Origin: an uncultured Oscillospiraceae bacterium
GTDB taxonomy: Bacteria; Bacillota; Clostridia; Oscillospirales; Oscillospiraceae
DNA length: 64,000 nt
Assembly: GCA_910589155.1 (NCBI GenBank)
Contig: CAJURY010000001.1
Span: forward strand, 1 to 64,000
Direction of reading: 5' to 3'
Shown here: one piece after another, positions 63,514 through 64,000 of the stretch
Layout of the letters: every line of letters begins with the position of its first letter
Position numbering within the stretch: position 1 is the stretch's first letter
Made by a program: the position numbers and the translations under genes
Notes under the pieces: generated by a model
Told to the model about the DNA's origin: nothing
Databases searched by the model: none
The model's input: the letters and a program-made list of their open reading frames with translations, nothing else

Positions 63514-64000
63514 GCGGTAAAATTAATTTGAACATCGATATGGCAAGTACGATGCCCGGCGGGGATTATGGCAAGGTTATGATTGACGGCGCGGGCAAAA
63601 TCGAAGGGGATCTGCGTTGTGAGCGGCTTTGCTGTGACGGCGGCGCCAGCATTGAAGGAAGCGTGGAATGCCTGGGCGAGGTGGAAAGCAGCGGTATGCT
63701 GAAAATTGTGGGCAATCTGCAATGCGAAGCCCTGGAAAGCGACGGAGCAATTACAATCGAAGGAGACATGCAGAGCGAATCCCTTGAAATCAATGGCCGC
63801 GGCCGGATTGCCGGCGCTGTGCATACTGGCGATACGGAAGTAAACGGCAAGCTGAGCGTCAAAGGGGCCTTTTTTTGTAAGGATCTGGAAGTCAACGGGT
63901 CTGCGGATTTTGCCGCCGGCGTGCATGGGGAAAAGGTGGAGCTGTCCGGCTCCTGCAAGGTAGAAGGCGATTTGGAAGCGGACGAGGTAGAAATTACAGG
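63510..64000 (+). CDS. Bactofilin-like polymer-forming protein, cut by window edge
   Basis: At least 163 residues, open to the window end. After MSGKINLNIDMASTMPGG it has repeated beta strands of the bactofilin/DUF583 type, each about 20 residues: VMIDGAGKIEGDLRCERLCC, ASIEGSVECLGEVESSG, ITIEGDMQSESLEINGRG, and so on with the Gly-Asn/Asp turn pattern. Bactofilins polymerise without nucleotide and scaffold envelope enzymes. The Cys-rich repeat (CERLCCDGG) is a small oddity. It starts inside the end of the YhbD gene (ATG overlaps TGA), so the two are coupled. Confidence 0.85.
   Translation, partial: MSGKINLNIDMASTMPGGDYGKVMIDGAGKIEGDLRCERLCCDGGASIEGSVECLGEVESSGMLKIVGNLQCEALESDGAITIEGDMQSESLEINGRGRIAGAVHTGDTEVNGKLSVKGAFFCKDLEVNGSADFAAGVHGEKVELSGSCKVEGDLEADEVEIT

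Noticed and set aside
1..64000. CRISPR array, IS element or prophage
   Set aside because: No regularly spaced repeats, no transposase or integrase motif and no phage structural genes were found on either strand.

Overview
This window is one stretch of a Firmicutes chromosome, most likely class Clostridia and probably an Oscillospirales-type gut anaerobe. The signs are strong AGGAGG ribosome sites, TTGACA-17-TATAAT promoters, many GC-rich hairpin/T-run terminators, anaerobic enzymes (an Fe-S L-serine dehydratase, an NfnAB-type transhydrogenase, two Feo ferrous-iron systems), YtvI, a T-box before ileS, and the Gram-positive yggS-sepF-divIVA-ileS order. Base composition is near half GC by eye, with an AT-rich patch at about 13.9-14.2 kb. 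No rRNA, CRISPR array, transposase or prophage module was seen. The species cannot be fixed from this window.

Layout. 0-6.9 kb: two tRNA-Leu(CAA) genes on the minus strand (one looks degenerate), a methyltransferase, L-serine dehydratase, a pseudouridine synthase and a YtvI-like permease, then an ACT-domain protein, an Fe-alcohol dehydrogenase and an aspartokinase that lacks its ACT domains. 7-9.3 kb: infC-rpmI-rplT behind a structured leader, with infC starting at ATC, then uridine phosphorylase. 9.4-13.5 kb: a MarR regulator and a heterodimeric ABC exporter. 13.5-15.1 kb: a small accessory-looking patch with a ribbon-helix-helix gene and a wrecked membrane-protein gene. 15.2-20.7 kb: housekeeping genes (yebC, nif3-like, trmK) and single genes including mntP.

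20.9-26 kb: a MoxR-DUF58-transglutaminase operon and an sdpR/sdpI pair with a readable operator. 26.1-28.5 kb: NfnA/NfnB. 28.7-32.4 kb: an iron operon feoA-feoA-feoB plus two small Cys-rich/HMA membrane proteins, carrying three copies of a TTAG(C)...CTAA operator-like repeat. 32.4-39.4 kb (minus): a MacB/Vex-like ABC transporter, its two-component system, and radA. 39.5-42.7 kb (minus): a second Feo system coupled to a membrane protein of unknown function. 42.8-46.9 kb: an XRE-TPR regulator, rpe with a nonsense-mutated small gene coupled to it, a DUF1540 Cys-rich protein, a TIM-barrel isomerase and a BrkB-type membrane protein.

47-61.3 kb (minus) is a long codirectional run: miaB-mutS-CPBP protease-mutL-miaA-hfq-HlyD-like-yggS-sepF-divIVA, then a T-box and ileS. 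It joins tRNA modification, mismatch repair, RNA chaperoning and cell division. 61.5-64 kb (plus): a zinc-ribbon, membrane-anchored PpiC-type foldase, then a YhbD-family regulator with three near-identical palindromic operators, overlapping a bactofilin gene cut by the window edge.

The points most worth following are the triple palindrome before the YhbD/bactofilin genes, the repeated operators and added small proteins of the first Feo operon, the ACT-less aspartokinase with a hairpin on its ribosome site, and two decayed genes at 14.3-15.1 and 43.7-44.0 kb that can be read only by following stop codons or frameshifts by hand. No clearly new multi-gene defence or biosynthetic system was found.
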